A DNA stretch of 64,000 bases from Ornithinimicrobium sp. INDO-MA30-4. Its GTDB lineage: Bacteria > Actinomycetota > Actinomycetes > Actinomycetales > Dermatophilaceae. This document shows, piece by piece, positions 10,765-19,256 of the stretch. The notes under the pieces were generated by a model that was not told the origin of the DNA, ran no database searches, and saw only the letters and a program-made list of their open reading frames with translations. The translations under genes and the position numbers were made by a program. Position 1 is the stretch's first letter. The number at the start of each line of letters is the position of its first letter. Location: the NCBI RefSeq assembly GCF_021535045.1, contig NZ_CP091056.1, forward strand, positions 1 to 64,000, written 5' to 3'.

Positions 10765-11945
10765 GGTGTCTCGCTCAGATCTAGTTCGACGGTGACGGTG
10801 GTGCCGCCGCCCGGGGCGGAGTCGATCTGCAGGGTTCCACCGAGTTGGTGCACCCGTTCTTGGGTTGCTGTCAGACCAAATGAGTCGGAGGTCGCAATGT
10901 GGCCCTGGAACGCGTGGGCAGGATCGAAGCCAACACCATCATCAACGATGCGCAGAGTGAGGGCCCGACCAGTGATCGAAATCGTCACCGTGGCTTGAGT
11001 GGCGTCCGCGTGCTGGATGACGTTGGCGATGGCGCCCTGGGCGATCCGCAACAACGCGGTCTGCAAGTACATCGGCAGGCCCGAGCACGTTGGAGCCTGC
11101 ACAGTGACCTTCAGTCCTTGGCTAGCCCACTGCCCCTGCGCCAGTCTGCTCAGGGCTCCACCGAGACCCTGATCGTCAAGCTCGGGGGGCGCCAGTTCGC
11201 GAATGAACCGGCGCGTGTCGGCAAGGTTTGCGGCTGCCGTCTGCCGGGCTAACTGAATGTGCTCCACGCCGTGCCGGTCAGGGTCGCTGCGCTCGGCAGC
11301 ATGCAACAACATCTGAATGCTCGAAAGCCCTTGGGCCACCGTGTCGTGAATCTCCCTGGCCAAACGTGCACGTTCGGCTAAGACCCCAGCCTCGTGCTCG
11401 GTGGCAGCCAGTCGGCTGCGCGCACTGAGCAGCTCTTGGACGAGGGCCTCACGTTGTGCAGACTCGTGCTCCAATGCTTGGTAACCAAGGCCGATCAGCA
11501 GGGCAACACCAGCGCCGACGAGGGGTCCCACCACACCGCCGACGGTCCAACCGTTGTGCAGGCCAAGGGCGCAAATAGAAAAAGTGGTGAAGACGATGGC
11601 CGCCGACCCCAGACGTCGGCCAAGAAGGTGGAGATAGAGGAAAAAGAGGGGAAAGACGAGGTAGGCGGCATCGGTGACGAGCCACAAAAGCGCAAACCAC
11701 TCGATCGTGAGGACGGCCAACCAGATCCGGCCGGTTGGTTGGCCGAGAACCCCAGCGGAACGCGCGACAAACACACCGAGTGCGTAGGTTCCCAAGAGCA
11801 CAGCAGACAGGAGAAGGGCGAGCCCGCTGGTGCCGCTAGGCGCAAGAACTGCACGCCCCATGACGATGAGCACCAGGATGACGAAGAGGCTGTGCAGCCC
11901 GGTGCGGAGACCGACGAACACTGGGGTCAGTGCGCTGTGGGCCAT
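10761..11945 (-). CDS. Sensor histidine kinase, NarL/DesK class
   Basis: Membrane sensor kinase of 394 aa, intact. Roughly residues 10-165 are hydrophobic helices forming the sensor. The dimerisation domain (HisKA_3 type) has the phospho-acceptor His in ARLAREIHDTVAQGLSS, and the C-terminal ATPase domain has LRIVDDGVGFDP and GGTLQIDSAPGGGTTV. No extracellular sensing domain is evident, so the signal may be membrane-borne. It partners the overlapping response regulator. Divergent from a MacB/FtsX-type exporter across about 160 bp. Confidence 0.93.
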   Translation of the reverse strand: MAHSALTPVFVGLRTGLHSLFVILVLIVMGRAVLAPSGTSGLALLLSAVLLGTYALGVFVARSAGVLGQPTGRIWLAVLTIEWFALLWLVTDAAYLVFPLFFLYLHLLGRRLGSAAIVFTTFSICALGLHNGWTVGGVVGPLVGAGVALLIGLGYQALEHESAQREALVQELLSARSRLAATEHEAGVLAERARLAREIHDTVAQGLSSIQMLLHAAERSDPDRHGVEHIQLARQTAAANLADTRRFIRELAPPELDDQGLGGALSRLAQGQWASQGLKVTVQAPTCSGLPMYLQTALLRIAQGAIANVIQHADATQATVTISITGRALTLRIVDDGVGFDPAHAFQGHIATSDSFGLTATQERVHQLGGTLQIDSAPGGGTTVTVELDLSETP

Positions 11946-11983
11946 AGCTGAAGGCTACGCCTGTGGCTGGCCCGATCAATCGT

Positions 11984-12027
11984 CCAAAAGGATGAAAGAT
12001 TGCTAGCCCTTTTGGGGTCCTAAGACC
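11984..12027. promoter_or_regulatory. Inverted repeats in the divergent kinase/exporter promoter region
   Basis: The 8-bp arms CCAAAAGG (11984-11991) and CCTTTTGG (12008-12015) are perfect inverted repeats separated by 16 bp, directly followed by GGTC-ctaa-GACC (12016-12027). They lie between the divergent starts of the sensor kinase and the ABC permease. A regulator-binding site is the natural reading; I cannot tell which protein binds. Confidence 0.4.
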
Positions 12028-12107
12028 GTCCAGGAAGCCGATGACCTTTGCACGATCACACGAAACAGTGGGTATGTCAGGACAGCCCTTGGTCGGAAAG
12101 GAACACA

Positions 12108-13175
12108 ATGTTCGTCGCGCTCCGCGATTTACGCTTCGCGAAAGGCCGATTCCTGCTGATCGGCTCGGTCGTCGCGCTCATCACCATCTTGGCTGGCTTC
12201 CTCAGCGGTCTGACCGGAGGGTTAGCCAACCAAAACATCTCGGCGATATTAGCGATGCCCGCGGATCGAATTGTTTTCTCCGCTCCTGCAGCCGAATCCG
12301 GTCCTGGTTTCGCCGACTCCTCGGTCACGCAACAGCAAGCCGAAAACCTAGCAACTGCGGTGGGTATTTCAGCCGTTGAGCCGGTCGGGGTTACTCAGAC
12401 TCGCGCCGAGGTGGGGGATCGCGCAGTTGCCATTGCTGCCTTCGGCGTCCAGCCGTCATACGCAGCGAGTGCTCCATCGAGCGAGGGGCTGCTGAGCCTT
12501 TCTCTGCCAGCCGCAGACGAATTGGGTGCACAAGTCGGGGACGAGATAGCCATCGCCGGAAAGTCCTATGTCGTGGAGTCCATTGCCGGGGACGGTTGGT
12601 ATAGCCACACCCCTGTTGTGCAGATGACCTTGGCTGACTGGCAGGACCAGGCCGCGGCCACCGGGAGCCCAGATGCGTACGCCACGGTCTTGGCGGTTAC
12701 CGGCAGCGCGAACTGGGCTGCCTTGGACACCAGCAACGGCACAGTTTCGAAATCACCCCTGCAGTCGCTGACGGCCCTGGCAGCCTTTCAATCTGAGGTT
12801 GGGTCCTTGCTGCTCATGGTCACGATGCTCTTCGGGATTTCCGGCTTGATGATCGGTGCATTCTTCACGGTCTGGACGATGCAACGAAAGGGTGACATCG
12901 CGGTCTTGAAGGCTCTTGGCGCAAGCACCGCTTCTCTGGTTCGTGACGCATTGGGTCAGGCCCTGATCGTCTTGCTGGCAGGAATCGGATTGGGCTTCGT
13001 CATCGTCATACTCTTTGGAAGCGTGGCTGGTGGAGCACTGCCCTTCTTGCTCAGCCCTCTGACAACCATCCTGCCTGGAGCCATCATGGTCACCCTGGGT
13101 CTTGCGGGTGCAGCCTTTGCCCTCCGGTCTGTGACCGCAGCCGATCCCCTCACCGCGCTTGGGAGCAACCGATGA
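12108..13175 (+). CDS. ABC transporter permease, FtsX/MacB type
   Basis: Membrane component of an ABC exporter, 355 aa and intact. One N-terminal membrane segment (RFLLIGSVVALITILAGFL) is followed by a roughly 200-residue extracytoplasmic domain and three C-terminal helices within the FtsX domain, the layout of MacB/DevC permeases. The ATG at 12108 is chosen because GGAAAGG stands about 7 bases before it; an in-frame ATG 60 bp upstream lacks this. Its stop overlaps the ATPase start. The neighbouring two-component system probably controls it. Substrate unknown. Confidence 0.9.
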   Translation: MFVALRDLRFAKGRFLLIGSVVALITILAGFLSGLTGGLANQNISAILAMPADRIVFSAPAAESGPGFADSSVTQQQAENLATAVGISAVEPVGVTQTRAEVGDRAVAIAAFGVQPSYAASAPSSEGLLSLSLPAADELGAQVGDEIAIAGKSYVVESIAGDGWYSHTPVVQMTLADWQDQAAATGSPDAYATVLAVTGSANWAALDTSNGTVSKSPLQSLTALAAFQSEVGSLLLMVTMLFGISGLMIGAFFTVWTMQRKGDIAVLKALGASTASLVRDALGQALIVLLAGIGLGFVIVILFGSVAGGALPFLLSPLTTILPGAIMVTLGLAGAAFALRSVTAADPLTALGSNR

Positions 13176-13903
13176 TCAGTCTTGAAAACATCACCCTCAC
13201 CTTCCCCGATGGAGACTCCACGGTGACGGCCGTCGATCAGGTCAGCCTGACAGCAGGGCCGGGGACGGTCACCGGAATCACCGGGCCCAGCGGATCCGGC
13301 AAGTCCAGCCTGCTTGCAGTTGCCGCAACGCTCATCAAGCCAGACTCTGGACGCGTGCTGATCAATGACATCGACGTGTCGCAGATGGGCCGGGCAGAGG
13401 CGACATTGCTGCGGCGAAACAAGATCGGGATCGTCTTTCAACAATCTAACTTGATCCCCTCGCTCACCGCTGAAGAGCAACTCACAGTCATGAACGAACT
13501 AGGGCAAAAGCACCCTCGATCGTCGAGACCCTCGGCGACGGCTCGCGCCAATGAGCTGTTGGGATCGGTTGGCCTTGCCGACCAACGCCACAAGCGACCT
13601 CATCAACTCTCTGGGGGCCAACGGCAACGGGTCAACATTGCCCGTGCCCTGATGAACGATCCGAGCGCATTGCTCGTGGACGAGCCAACTAGCGCCCTCG
13701 ACCAAGAGCGTGGAGCCAGCATTATCGACTTGATTTTGCGACTAACGGATGAATTACGCACTTCGACACTGCTGGTAACCCATGACCGAGAGCAACTTCC
13801 CCGGATGCACTCAGCCGTTCATCTGGTTGACGGAAAAATCGCAGACAACTCGACACTAGATCGTGCACGCTCCGGCCTACAAGGCGAAGGCAGCAGACAC
13901 TAA
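13172..13903 (+). CDS. ABC transporter ATP-binding protein, LolD/MacB type
   Basis: Nucleotide-binding subunit of 243 aa partnering the upstream permease. Walker A is GPSGSGKSSLLAV, the Q-loop is IVFQQSNLIPSLT, the signature is LSGGQRQRVNIARAL, and Walker B is ALLVDEPTSALD, followed by the switch histidine in LLVTHD. The 4-bp overlap with the permease gene indicates one operon. Sequence and partner place it in the lipoprotein/macrolide exporter branch, but the substrate cannot be read from the sequence. Confidence 0.94.
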   Translation: MISLENITLTFPDGDSTVTAVDQVSLTAGPGTVTGITGPSGSGKSSLLAVAATLIKPDSGRVLINDIDVSQMGRAEATLLRRNKIGIVFQQSNLIPSLTAEEQLTVMNELGQKHPRSSRPSATARANELLGSVGLADQRHKRPHQLSGGQRQRVNIARALMNDPSALLVDEPTSALDQERGASIIDLILRLTDELRTSTLLVTHDREQLPRMHSAVHLVDGKIADNSTLDRARSGLQGEGSRH

Positions 13904-14279
13904 CGCGATCACTGCGCCGAGCGCCCGCACCCGGTCGCTGATTAGCAAGTGCCGGACTAGCCGCGGATCCTTGCCCGGCGTGAGGGCCTGATGGGTGGGA
14001 GCTGCCCCAAACGCGGTGGCGGCGAAGGTGAGTGCCACGGCGACCGCACACCCAAATCCACACATTGCCGGGCTCAGTCCACAGCGCCCACGGGAGCGCG
14101 ATTAACAACCCAGGTAGGTCACGCCGACCATCGGCGTGATGAGCCGCGAGTGGCGGGTGAGTGGCTTGCCAGGTCTGCGGGTCGGCAGCCGCCAAGACCG
14201 GATAGACCAGCGATGAGACCGTCAGTTGAAATCCTGCGTGCAGGGCGGTTGCTGCCAACAAGAAGGTGAGCGCGCTCAC
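13877..14279 (-). pseudogene. Small membrane protein, disrupted by several indels
   Basis: A hydrophobic protein of about 130 aa is recognisable only by joining frames. The start region (SALTFLLAATALHAGFQLTV) is followed by HSRLITPMVGVTYLG, then LLIALPWALWTEPGN, then MCGFGCAVAVALTFAATAFG, ending DRVRALGAVIALVSAAFAL. Restoring these needs around five inserted bases within about 100 nt (14060-14160), far denser than elsewhere. It may be a true decaying gene or an unusually poorly read stretch. The GTG start at 14279 overlaps the stop of a short remnant upstream, which suggests former coupling. It converges on and slightly overlaps the 3' end of the ABC ATPase gene. Function unknown. Confidence 0.55.
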
Positions 14280-14365
14280 CGGAGAGCCGCTAGCCACTGG
14301 GCGAAAGTCGGTCCCACCTCGCGGGCGCCCGGAACGCCGGTGGCCCCAGCGACAACGATCTTCAT
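14276..14365 (-). pseudogene. Remnant of a Rossmann-fold NAD(P)-binding protein with its centre deleted
   Basis: A 29-codon frame opens with MKIVVAGATG, the typical dinucleotide-binding N-terminus of epimerase/NmrA-like proteins. After about eleven residues it passes into AREVGPTFAQWLAALR and a stop, which resembles the tail of such a protein. The core of some 200-270 residues is absent. The stop overlaps the next GTG start, as in an intact operon. I infer an internal in-frame deletion, or an assembly collapse; the C-terminal resemblance is weak evidence. Confidence 0.4.
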
Positions 14366-14399
14366 ATCGCGACTCTAGCGAGGATCGTTGCCTGGCCGG

Positions 14400-14894
14400 T
14401 CAAGGGGAGACGAGGGTGCGCAATAAAGAAGCGAGCTGTGCTTGGTCTTCGCTCGAAAGTTTAGACAGCAACTCTTGCTCACGCAGCACCAGCGCATCCA
14501 TTGCTGCATCGATGAGGTCATGCCCTGCTGGAGTCAGATCGATCAGGACTGCTCGGCGGTCTTGGGCCGAAGCGCTGCGGGCCACCAAGCCACGTTTGAG
14601 CAGTCGATCGATGCGGTTCGTCATAGTGCCGCTGCTGACGAGAGTTTGCCGCACCAAGGCGCCGGCAGTCAGCTGATAGGGATCGCCTGAGCGGCGCAAC
14701 GCGGACAGGACATCAAATTCCCAGCCTTCGAGACCAGCGGTTGCAAACGCTGATTTGCGCGCCAAATCAAGGAACCGACTTAGTCGGCTGACCCGCGAAA
14801 AGACCTCCAGCGGCGAGACGTCGAGGTCAGAGCGCTCCCGGCGCCAGGCGGCGACAATCCGGTCAACTTCATCTGGCGTGCCTGCGGACGTCAT
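14400..14894 (-). CDS. MarR family transcriptional regulator
   Basis: Winged-helix regulator of about 164 aa, intact. The DNA-binding core reads WEFDVLSALRRSG, LTAGALVRQTLVSSGTMTNRIDRL and the wing DRRAVLIDLTPAGHDLIDAA, matching MarR proteins. The recognition-helix segment SSGTMTNRIDRLLKRGLV is well preserved. The ATG at 14894 has AAGG placed 8 bases ahead; a GTG 9 bp upstream is possible. It lies upstream of, and in the same direction as, the degraded Rossmann and membrane genes, so those may have been its targets. Ligand unknown. Confidence 0.9.
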   Translation of the reverse strand: MTSAGTPDEVDRIVAAWRRERSDLDVSPLEVFSRVSRLSRFLDLARKSAFATAGLEGWEFDVLSALRRSGDPYQLTAGALVRQTLVSSGTMTNRIDRLLKRGLVARSASAQDRRAVLIDLTPAGHDLIDAAMDALVLREQELLSKLSSEDQAQLASLLRTLVSP

Positions 14895-14954
14895 AAGGCT
14901 CACCTTAATATGACATCAAGATTCTTGACGTCGAGAGATGAGGGCGGCTCGGGA

Positions 14955-15602
14955 CTAAGCCTTGGGAAAAGACCGCAATGTCGGTTTGGGCTCCATGCCA
15001 GCCAAGCCGTTCCAGGCCAGGTTGACCAGGTGAGCAGCGACATCGTCTTTTTTGAATTTCCGAGAATCCAGCCACCATCCGCCAGGGATAGCGACCATGC
15101 CAACCAGCATCTGTGCATACAGCGGAGCCATTTTGGGGTCGAGGTTCTGTCGGCGGAACTCGGCCGCCAAGATGTGCTCGACTTGGGAGGCAATGTCACT
15201 GATCAGGCTGGCGAATGAGCCAGTCGATTGGCCGGGCGGGCTATCTCGCACCAAGATCCGGAAGCCGTCTGTGGAAGATTCGATGTAGTCCAGCAAGGCA
15301 ACGGCAGCCCGTTCCAACAGCGCCCGTGCATGACCCGGTTCGCGCAGTGCGTGGGTGACGGCGTTGAGCAACTTCTGCAATTCGCGGTCCACGACCACGG
15401 CGTACAAGCCCTCTTTGCCACCGAAGTGTTCATAAATGACGGGCTTAGACACCCCAGCCGCGTTCGCAATCTCTTCGACGCTCGTGCCTTCAAAGCCTCG
15501 TTCGGCGAATAATTTGCGCCCAATGTCGATTAACTGCTCGCGTCGCTGCGGCCCGGTCATGCGCGCTCGGGCGTGGCTTGCCTTGGCAGAAGAGTTACTC
15601 AC
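14955..15602 (-). CDS. TetR family transcriptional regulator
   Basis: One-component repressor of 215 aa, intact. The N-terminal helix-turn-helix reads REQLIDIGRKLFAERGFEG, then EEIANAAGVSKPVIYEHFGGKEGLY, the standard TetR operator-binding segment. The C-terminal two-thirds is the helical ligand-binding and dimerisation domain, whose ligand cannot be read. It starts at a GTG. The same-strand MarR gene follows after about 60 bp. The facing tRNA-Gln begins some 90 bp from its start with a palindrome between them. Confidence 0.92.
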   Translation of the reverse strand: MSNSSAKASHARARMTGPQRREQLIDIGRKLFAERGFEGTSVEEIANAAGVSKPVIYEHFGGKEGLYAVVVDRELQKLLNAVTHALREPGHARALLERAAVALLDYIESSTDGFRILVRDSPPGQSTGSFASLISDIASQVEHILAAEFRRQNLDPKMAPLYAQMLVGMVAIPGGWWLDSRKFKKDDVAAHLVNLAWNGLAGMEPKPTLRSFPKA

Positions 15603-15670
15603 ACCCCCATCATGCCAACCTCTCCAACCCGTTGCCTCCTCAGCCCAAACTTTGGTCTACGCTTGTGGGG

Positions 15671-15690
15671 GCCGTAAGTGCGCTTACGGC
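15671..15690. promoter_or_regulatory. Dyad repeat just upstream of tRNA-Gln
   Basis: GCCGTAAG and CTTACGGC form perfect 8-bp arms around the 4-base centre TGCG, ending three bases before the tRNA 5' end. It could be the TetR operator, given the divergent tetR gene 70 bp away, or a precursor-tRNA processing hairpin. Confidence 0.4.
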
Positions 15691-15693
15691 TGT

Positions 15694-15775
15694 TCCCCGG
15701 TTGCTCTGCTGGTAGGGGCCGCCTGACTTTGAATCAGGATTAGCGACGTTGGTTCGATTCCAACCCGGGGAGCCA
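15694..15775 (+). tRNA. tRNA-Gln (UUG), CCA encoded
   Basis: The acceptor strands TCCCCGG and CCGGGGA pair perfectly, followed by discriminator G and an encoded CCA. The T arm is GTTGG-TTCGATT-CCAAC, and the anticodon arm is CCTGA-CTTTGAA-TCAGG, giving anticodon UUG. The D arm GCTC/GGGC is acceptable. Two points are unusual: two bases rather than one join the D and anticodon arms, and the variable region is 9 nt, making 79 nt before CCA. A glutamine tRNA just before glmU is known in other actinobacteria, which supports the call. Confidence 0.85.
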
Positions 15776-15810
15776 CATCAGAGCCGCGCCTAGCGTTAGA
15801 GTCAGTGTTT

Positions 15811-17273
15811 GTGAGTTCTCCCGCAGCCGTCATTGTTCTCGCCGCAGGCGAGGGCACCCGCATGAAGTCGAATACCCCGAAAGTTCTGCACCGGATCGCC
15901 GGTCGCTCTTTGGTCGGTCACGCTCTGGCAGCCGCTCGCGGTGCTGAGCCGGCTCATCTCTGTGTAGTGGTGAGGCACCAGCGTGATTTGGTCGCTGGCC
16001 ATATCGCTGAAGTTGACCCGGACGCGTCTATCGCCGACCAAGACGAGGTCAAGGGCACTGGGCGCGCATGTGAGTGTGGCATGGACGTATTGCCCGCCGA
16101 CCTGAGCGGCACCGTCATCGTGACCATGGGCGACGTCCCATTGCTGACGTCTGACACGTTGCTCGGCCTCACCCAGGAGCACGAAGGCTCGGGCTCGGCC
16201 GTCACCGTCATCACCGCTGAACTGCCCGACCCCACCGGGTATGGCCGGGTGTTGCGGGATGACGACGGCGCAGTGCAACAGATCATGGAGCATAAAGATG
16301 CGCTCGCAGCGCAGCAGGCTGGCGGCGAGAACGCCGACGCGATCAACGTGCGCGAGATCAACTCCGGCATTTACGCCTTTGACGCCCAGGTTCTGCGTGC
16401 TGCTCTTGCAGAGGTTGACACCAACAACGCGCAGGGCGAGAAGTATCTAACCGACGTCATCGGCATCGCCCGTCGCGACGGTCGTCGAGTGTCTGCCCAC
16501 TTGATCACTGACCTGTGGCAGACCGAGGGTGTCAACAACCGCAGCCAGTTGTCCCGCCTGGGTGGCGAATTGAACCAACGGGTGTTGCAAAAGTGGATGC
16601 TCGAGGGAGTCACGATCGTCGACCCGGCCACCACCTGGATTGACGTCAACGCCACTCTGGGCACCGACACGACCATCCTGCCGGGCACGCAGATTTTGGG
16701 TGCCACCACGATCGGCAGCGATGTCACGATCGGCCCGGACACCACGTTGAAGGACATGGAAATCCACGATGGCGCCAGCGTCATTCGCACCCATGCCGAG
16801 TTATCCGTTATTCGCGAGAATGCCTCGGTCGGCCCTTCTCCTACTTACGGCCAGGCAGCGATCTCGGCGCGGGCGGCAAGATAGGCGGATTCGTCGAAAC
16901 GAAGAACGCCACAATTGGCACCGGTTCTAAGGTCCCGCACCTGACATACGTGGGCGACGCGACCATCGGTGAGCACAGCAACATCGGTGCATCCAGCGTT
17001 TTTGTGAACTACGACGGCGTCAACAAGCACCACACGACGATCGGCGACCACTGCCGCATGGGCAGCGACAGCATGTATATCGCTCCCGTGACTGTCGGCG
17101 ACGGCGCGGGCAGCGGAGCAGGCACGGTGATCCGCAAGAATGTGCCCGCCGGAGCTTTGGCGATTAACGTGGCACCACAGCGCAATATTGAGGGCTGGGC
17201 AGCGGCCAAACGCCCAGGCACTCCTCAGGCCGAAGCAGCAGCGGCAGCCCATGCTGATTCCGAGCAGAAGTAG
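15811..17273 (+). CDS. glmU: Bifunctional N-acetylglucosamine-1-phosphate uridyltransferase / glucosamine-1-phosphate acetyltransferase, one frameshift
   Basis: Makes UDP-GlcNAc for peptidoglycan in two steps. The N-terminal pyrophosphorylase domain ([14 protein letters not shown], then the GDVPLLT metal site) is followed by a left-handed beta-helix acetyltransferase domain with hexapeptide repeats (for example [19 protein letters not shown]) and [19 protein letters not shown], which holds the catalytic and CoA-site residues. A T is missing at 16836-16837; correction restores [20 protein letters not shown]. The GTG at 15811 places the start 3 residues before the [10 protein letters not shown] motif; another in-frame GTG lies 6 bp upstream. 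prs follows within 15 bp, and glmS at 59.8 kb supplies the same pathway. Confidence 0.95.
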
Positions 17274-17287
17274 GAGACGGCGAACGA

Positions 17288-18270
17288 ATGACTGGCATTC
17301 AGCGCACCACTGAAAAGAACTTGATGGTCTTCTCCGGTCGAGCGCACCCCGCATTGGCGGAGGCTGTGGCCGAAGGTTTGGACACCCAGTTGGTGCCCAC
17401 GGACGCATATGCGTTCGCGAACAGCGAGCTGTATATCCGCTTTAACGAGTCGGTCCGTGGCTGCGATGCCTTCGTGATCCAGAGCCATGCGGCTCCGGTC
17501 AACGAATGGATCATGGAACACCTGATTATGGTTGATGCGCTCAAGCGAGCCTCGGCCAAGCGCATCACGGTTGTCTTGCCGTTTTATGGCTACGCTCGTC
17601 AGGACAAGAAGCACCGTGGTCGCGAGCCTATTTCGGCCCGTCTGATGGCTGACATGTTTAAGACGGCTGGCGCTGATCGCTTGATGGCGATTGACCTGCA
17701 CACGGCACAGATCCAGGGCTTCTTTGACGGCCCGGTTGACCACCTAATGGCGATGCCGATCTTGGCGGACTACGTCGCTGAGAAGTATGGCGACGAAAAG
17801 TTAGCCGTTGTCTCACCGGATGCTGGTCGCATCAAGGTCGCCGAGCAGTGGTCAAGCGTCTGGGTGGCAAGCCGCTGGCTTTCATTCACAAGACGCGTGA
17901 CATCACTCGCCCCAATGAGTCTGTCGCCAATCGTGTTGTTGGTGAAGTCGGTGGTCGCACCTGCATCTTGGTCGACGACATGATCGACTCCGGCGGGACG
18001 ATTTGCCAGGCCGCCGACGCGCTGATGGCAGAGGGTGCGGCCAGTGTCGTCATCGTCGCCACGCACGCTATTTTTTCTGACCCGGCCGTCCAGCGGATGA
18101 CCGACTCGGTCGCTCGCGAGGTCGTTGTCACCGACACTTTGCCGATCAGCGAAGAGGCTCGCTCCATGCCGAAGATTAAGGTTCTCTCGATTGCGCCGCT
18201 GATTAGCCGTGCGGTCAAGGCAGTATTCGAAGACGGCTCGGTCACTCAGATGTTTGACGGTCGCGCCTGA
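17288..18270 (+). CDS. prs: Ribose-phosphate pyrophosphokinase, one frameshift
   Basis: Makes PRPP from ribose-5-phosphate and ATP for nucleotide, histidine and tryptophan synthesis. Characteristic segments are MVFSGRAHPALAEAVAE, YARQDKKHRGREPISARL (ATP flap and allosteric region), DLHTAQIQGFFDGPVDHL and the PRPP-binding loop CILVDDMIDSGGT. The frame breaks near 17852, where one base of a CC pair before AAGCG is missing; reading then resumes at KRLGGKPLAFIHK. Full length is about 327 aa, normal for class I PRPP synthases. Position after glmU matches other actinobacteria. Confidence 0.95.
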
Positions 18271-18501
18271 GTTTCTTCCGGCACCGAGGATCACGTAGAC
18301 TGCCACGGTTGCCTCGGCGAGGGATAGCACACGGTCATCAACATCAACGTTGAGTGGCACATCGCATCCGTGATTCGACGCGGGAGCGGTCATCATTTCG
18401 ATGCCCGCCTGCCTGTTAGAAGTGCCCCTGAAGCCCGTGTTATTTCCCGCGCCGAGGCCGTGCACTCCAGGCCATTACCCTGACTTTGAAAGAGGCAATA
18501 T

Positions 18502-19179
18502 ATGTCCGACCAGACCAGCATTAACGCCACCAAGCGCGAAGAGTTCGGCAAGGGCGCAGCCCGTCGTATCCGTCGCGCGGACCTCGTGCCCGCCGTCCTT
18601 TACGGCCACGGTAACGACCCGCTGCACGTCACCCTCCCGGGCCACGCCACGATGATGGCGCTCAAGCTGAGCAACGCCGTCCTGTCGCTGCACGTCGGTG
18701 ACGAGACCCACCTCGCGCTGGTGAAAGACGTTCAGCGCGACCCGATCAAGCGCACCATCGAGCACGTTGACCTGGTCGAGGTCCGCAAGGGCGAAAAGGT
18801 CGAGGTCGATGTTTCCATCCACGTCGAGGGCGACGCTGCTCCCGAGACGGTCGTCAGCTTGGACTACACCGAGATCACCGTTGAGGCTGAGGCCACCAAC
18901 ATCCCCGAGTCCTTCACCGTGTCCATCGAGGGCATGGAGGCTGGCACCCGCATCCTGGCTGGCGAGGTCACCTTGCCCGCAGGCGTCACGCTGGTCACCG
19001 ACCCCGAGGCGCTCGTGGTTAACGTTGCTCAGGCCATCTCCGAGGAAGAGCTGGAGAGCGAGCTTGCCGAGGCCGAGGCCGAGGCTGGCATCGAGCAGGA
19101 CCTCTCCGATGAGGAAGAGGCCGAAGCAGCTGAAGCTGGCGACGACGAGAAGGCTGAAGAGAAGACCGAAGAGGCCTGA
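18502..19179 (+). CDS. rplY: 50S ribosomal protein L25/general stress protein Ctc
   Basis: Binds 5S rRNA in the large subunit. About 225 aa: an N-terminal L25 beta-barrel (GKGAARRIRRADLVPAVLYG) plus the C-terminal TL5 domain, ending in a long acidic tail rich in Glu and Ala (DEEEAEAAEAGDDEKAEE). The long two-domain form is the usual actinobacterial one. The start follows a ribosome site (GAAAGAGG). Upstream lies a 230-bp gap holding its promoter; a hairpin terminator lies downstream, before pth. Confidence 0.95.
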   Translation: MSDQTSINATKREEFGKGAARRIRRADLVPAVLYGHGNDPLHVTLPGHATMMALKLSNAVLSLHVGDETHLALVKDVQRDPIKRTIEHVDLVEVRKGEKVEVDVSIHVEGDAAPETVVSLDYTEITVEAEATNIPESFTVSIEGMEAGTRILAGEVTLPAGVTLVTDPEALVVNVAQAISEEELESELAEAEAEAGIEQDLSDEEEAEAAEAGDDEKAEEKTEEA

Positions 19180-19200
19180 TCTTTCGCTAGCACTTTGCAC

Positions 19201-19240
19201 ACGGCGGGCGTTGAGGGAAACCTCGGCGCCCGCCGTTTGT
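19201..19240 (+). terminator. Hairpin terminator after rplY
   Basis: ACGGCGGGCG (19201-19210) pairs with CGCCCGCCGT near 19227-19236, with a second stem TTGAGG/CCTCGG inside, followed by TTTGT. GC-rich stem with a short T tract; placed 20 bp after the rplY stop. Confidence 0.6.
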
Positions 19241-19256
19241 CATCTGAGGAAAGGCA

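Noticed and set aside
14900-15300. Long frames on the opposite strand of marR, tetR and many other genes
   Set aside because: They mirror the high-GC codon bias of real genes, have no motifs, and the annotated strand holds clear families.
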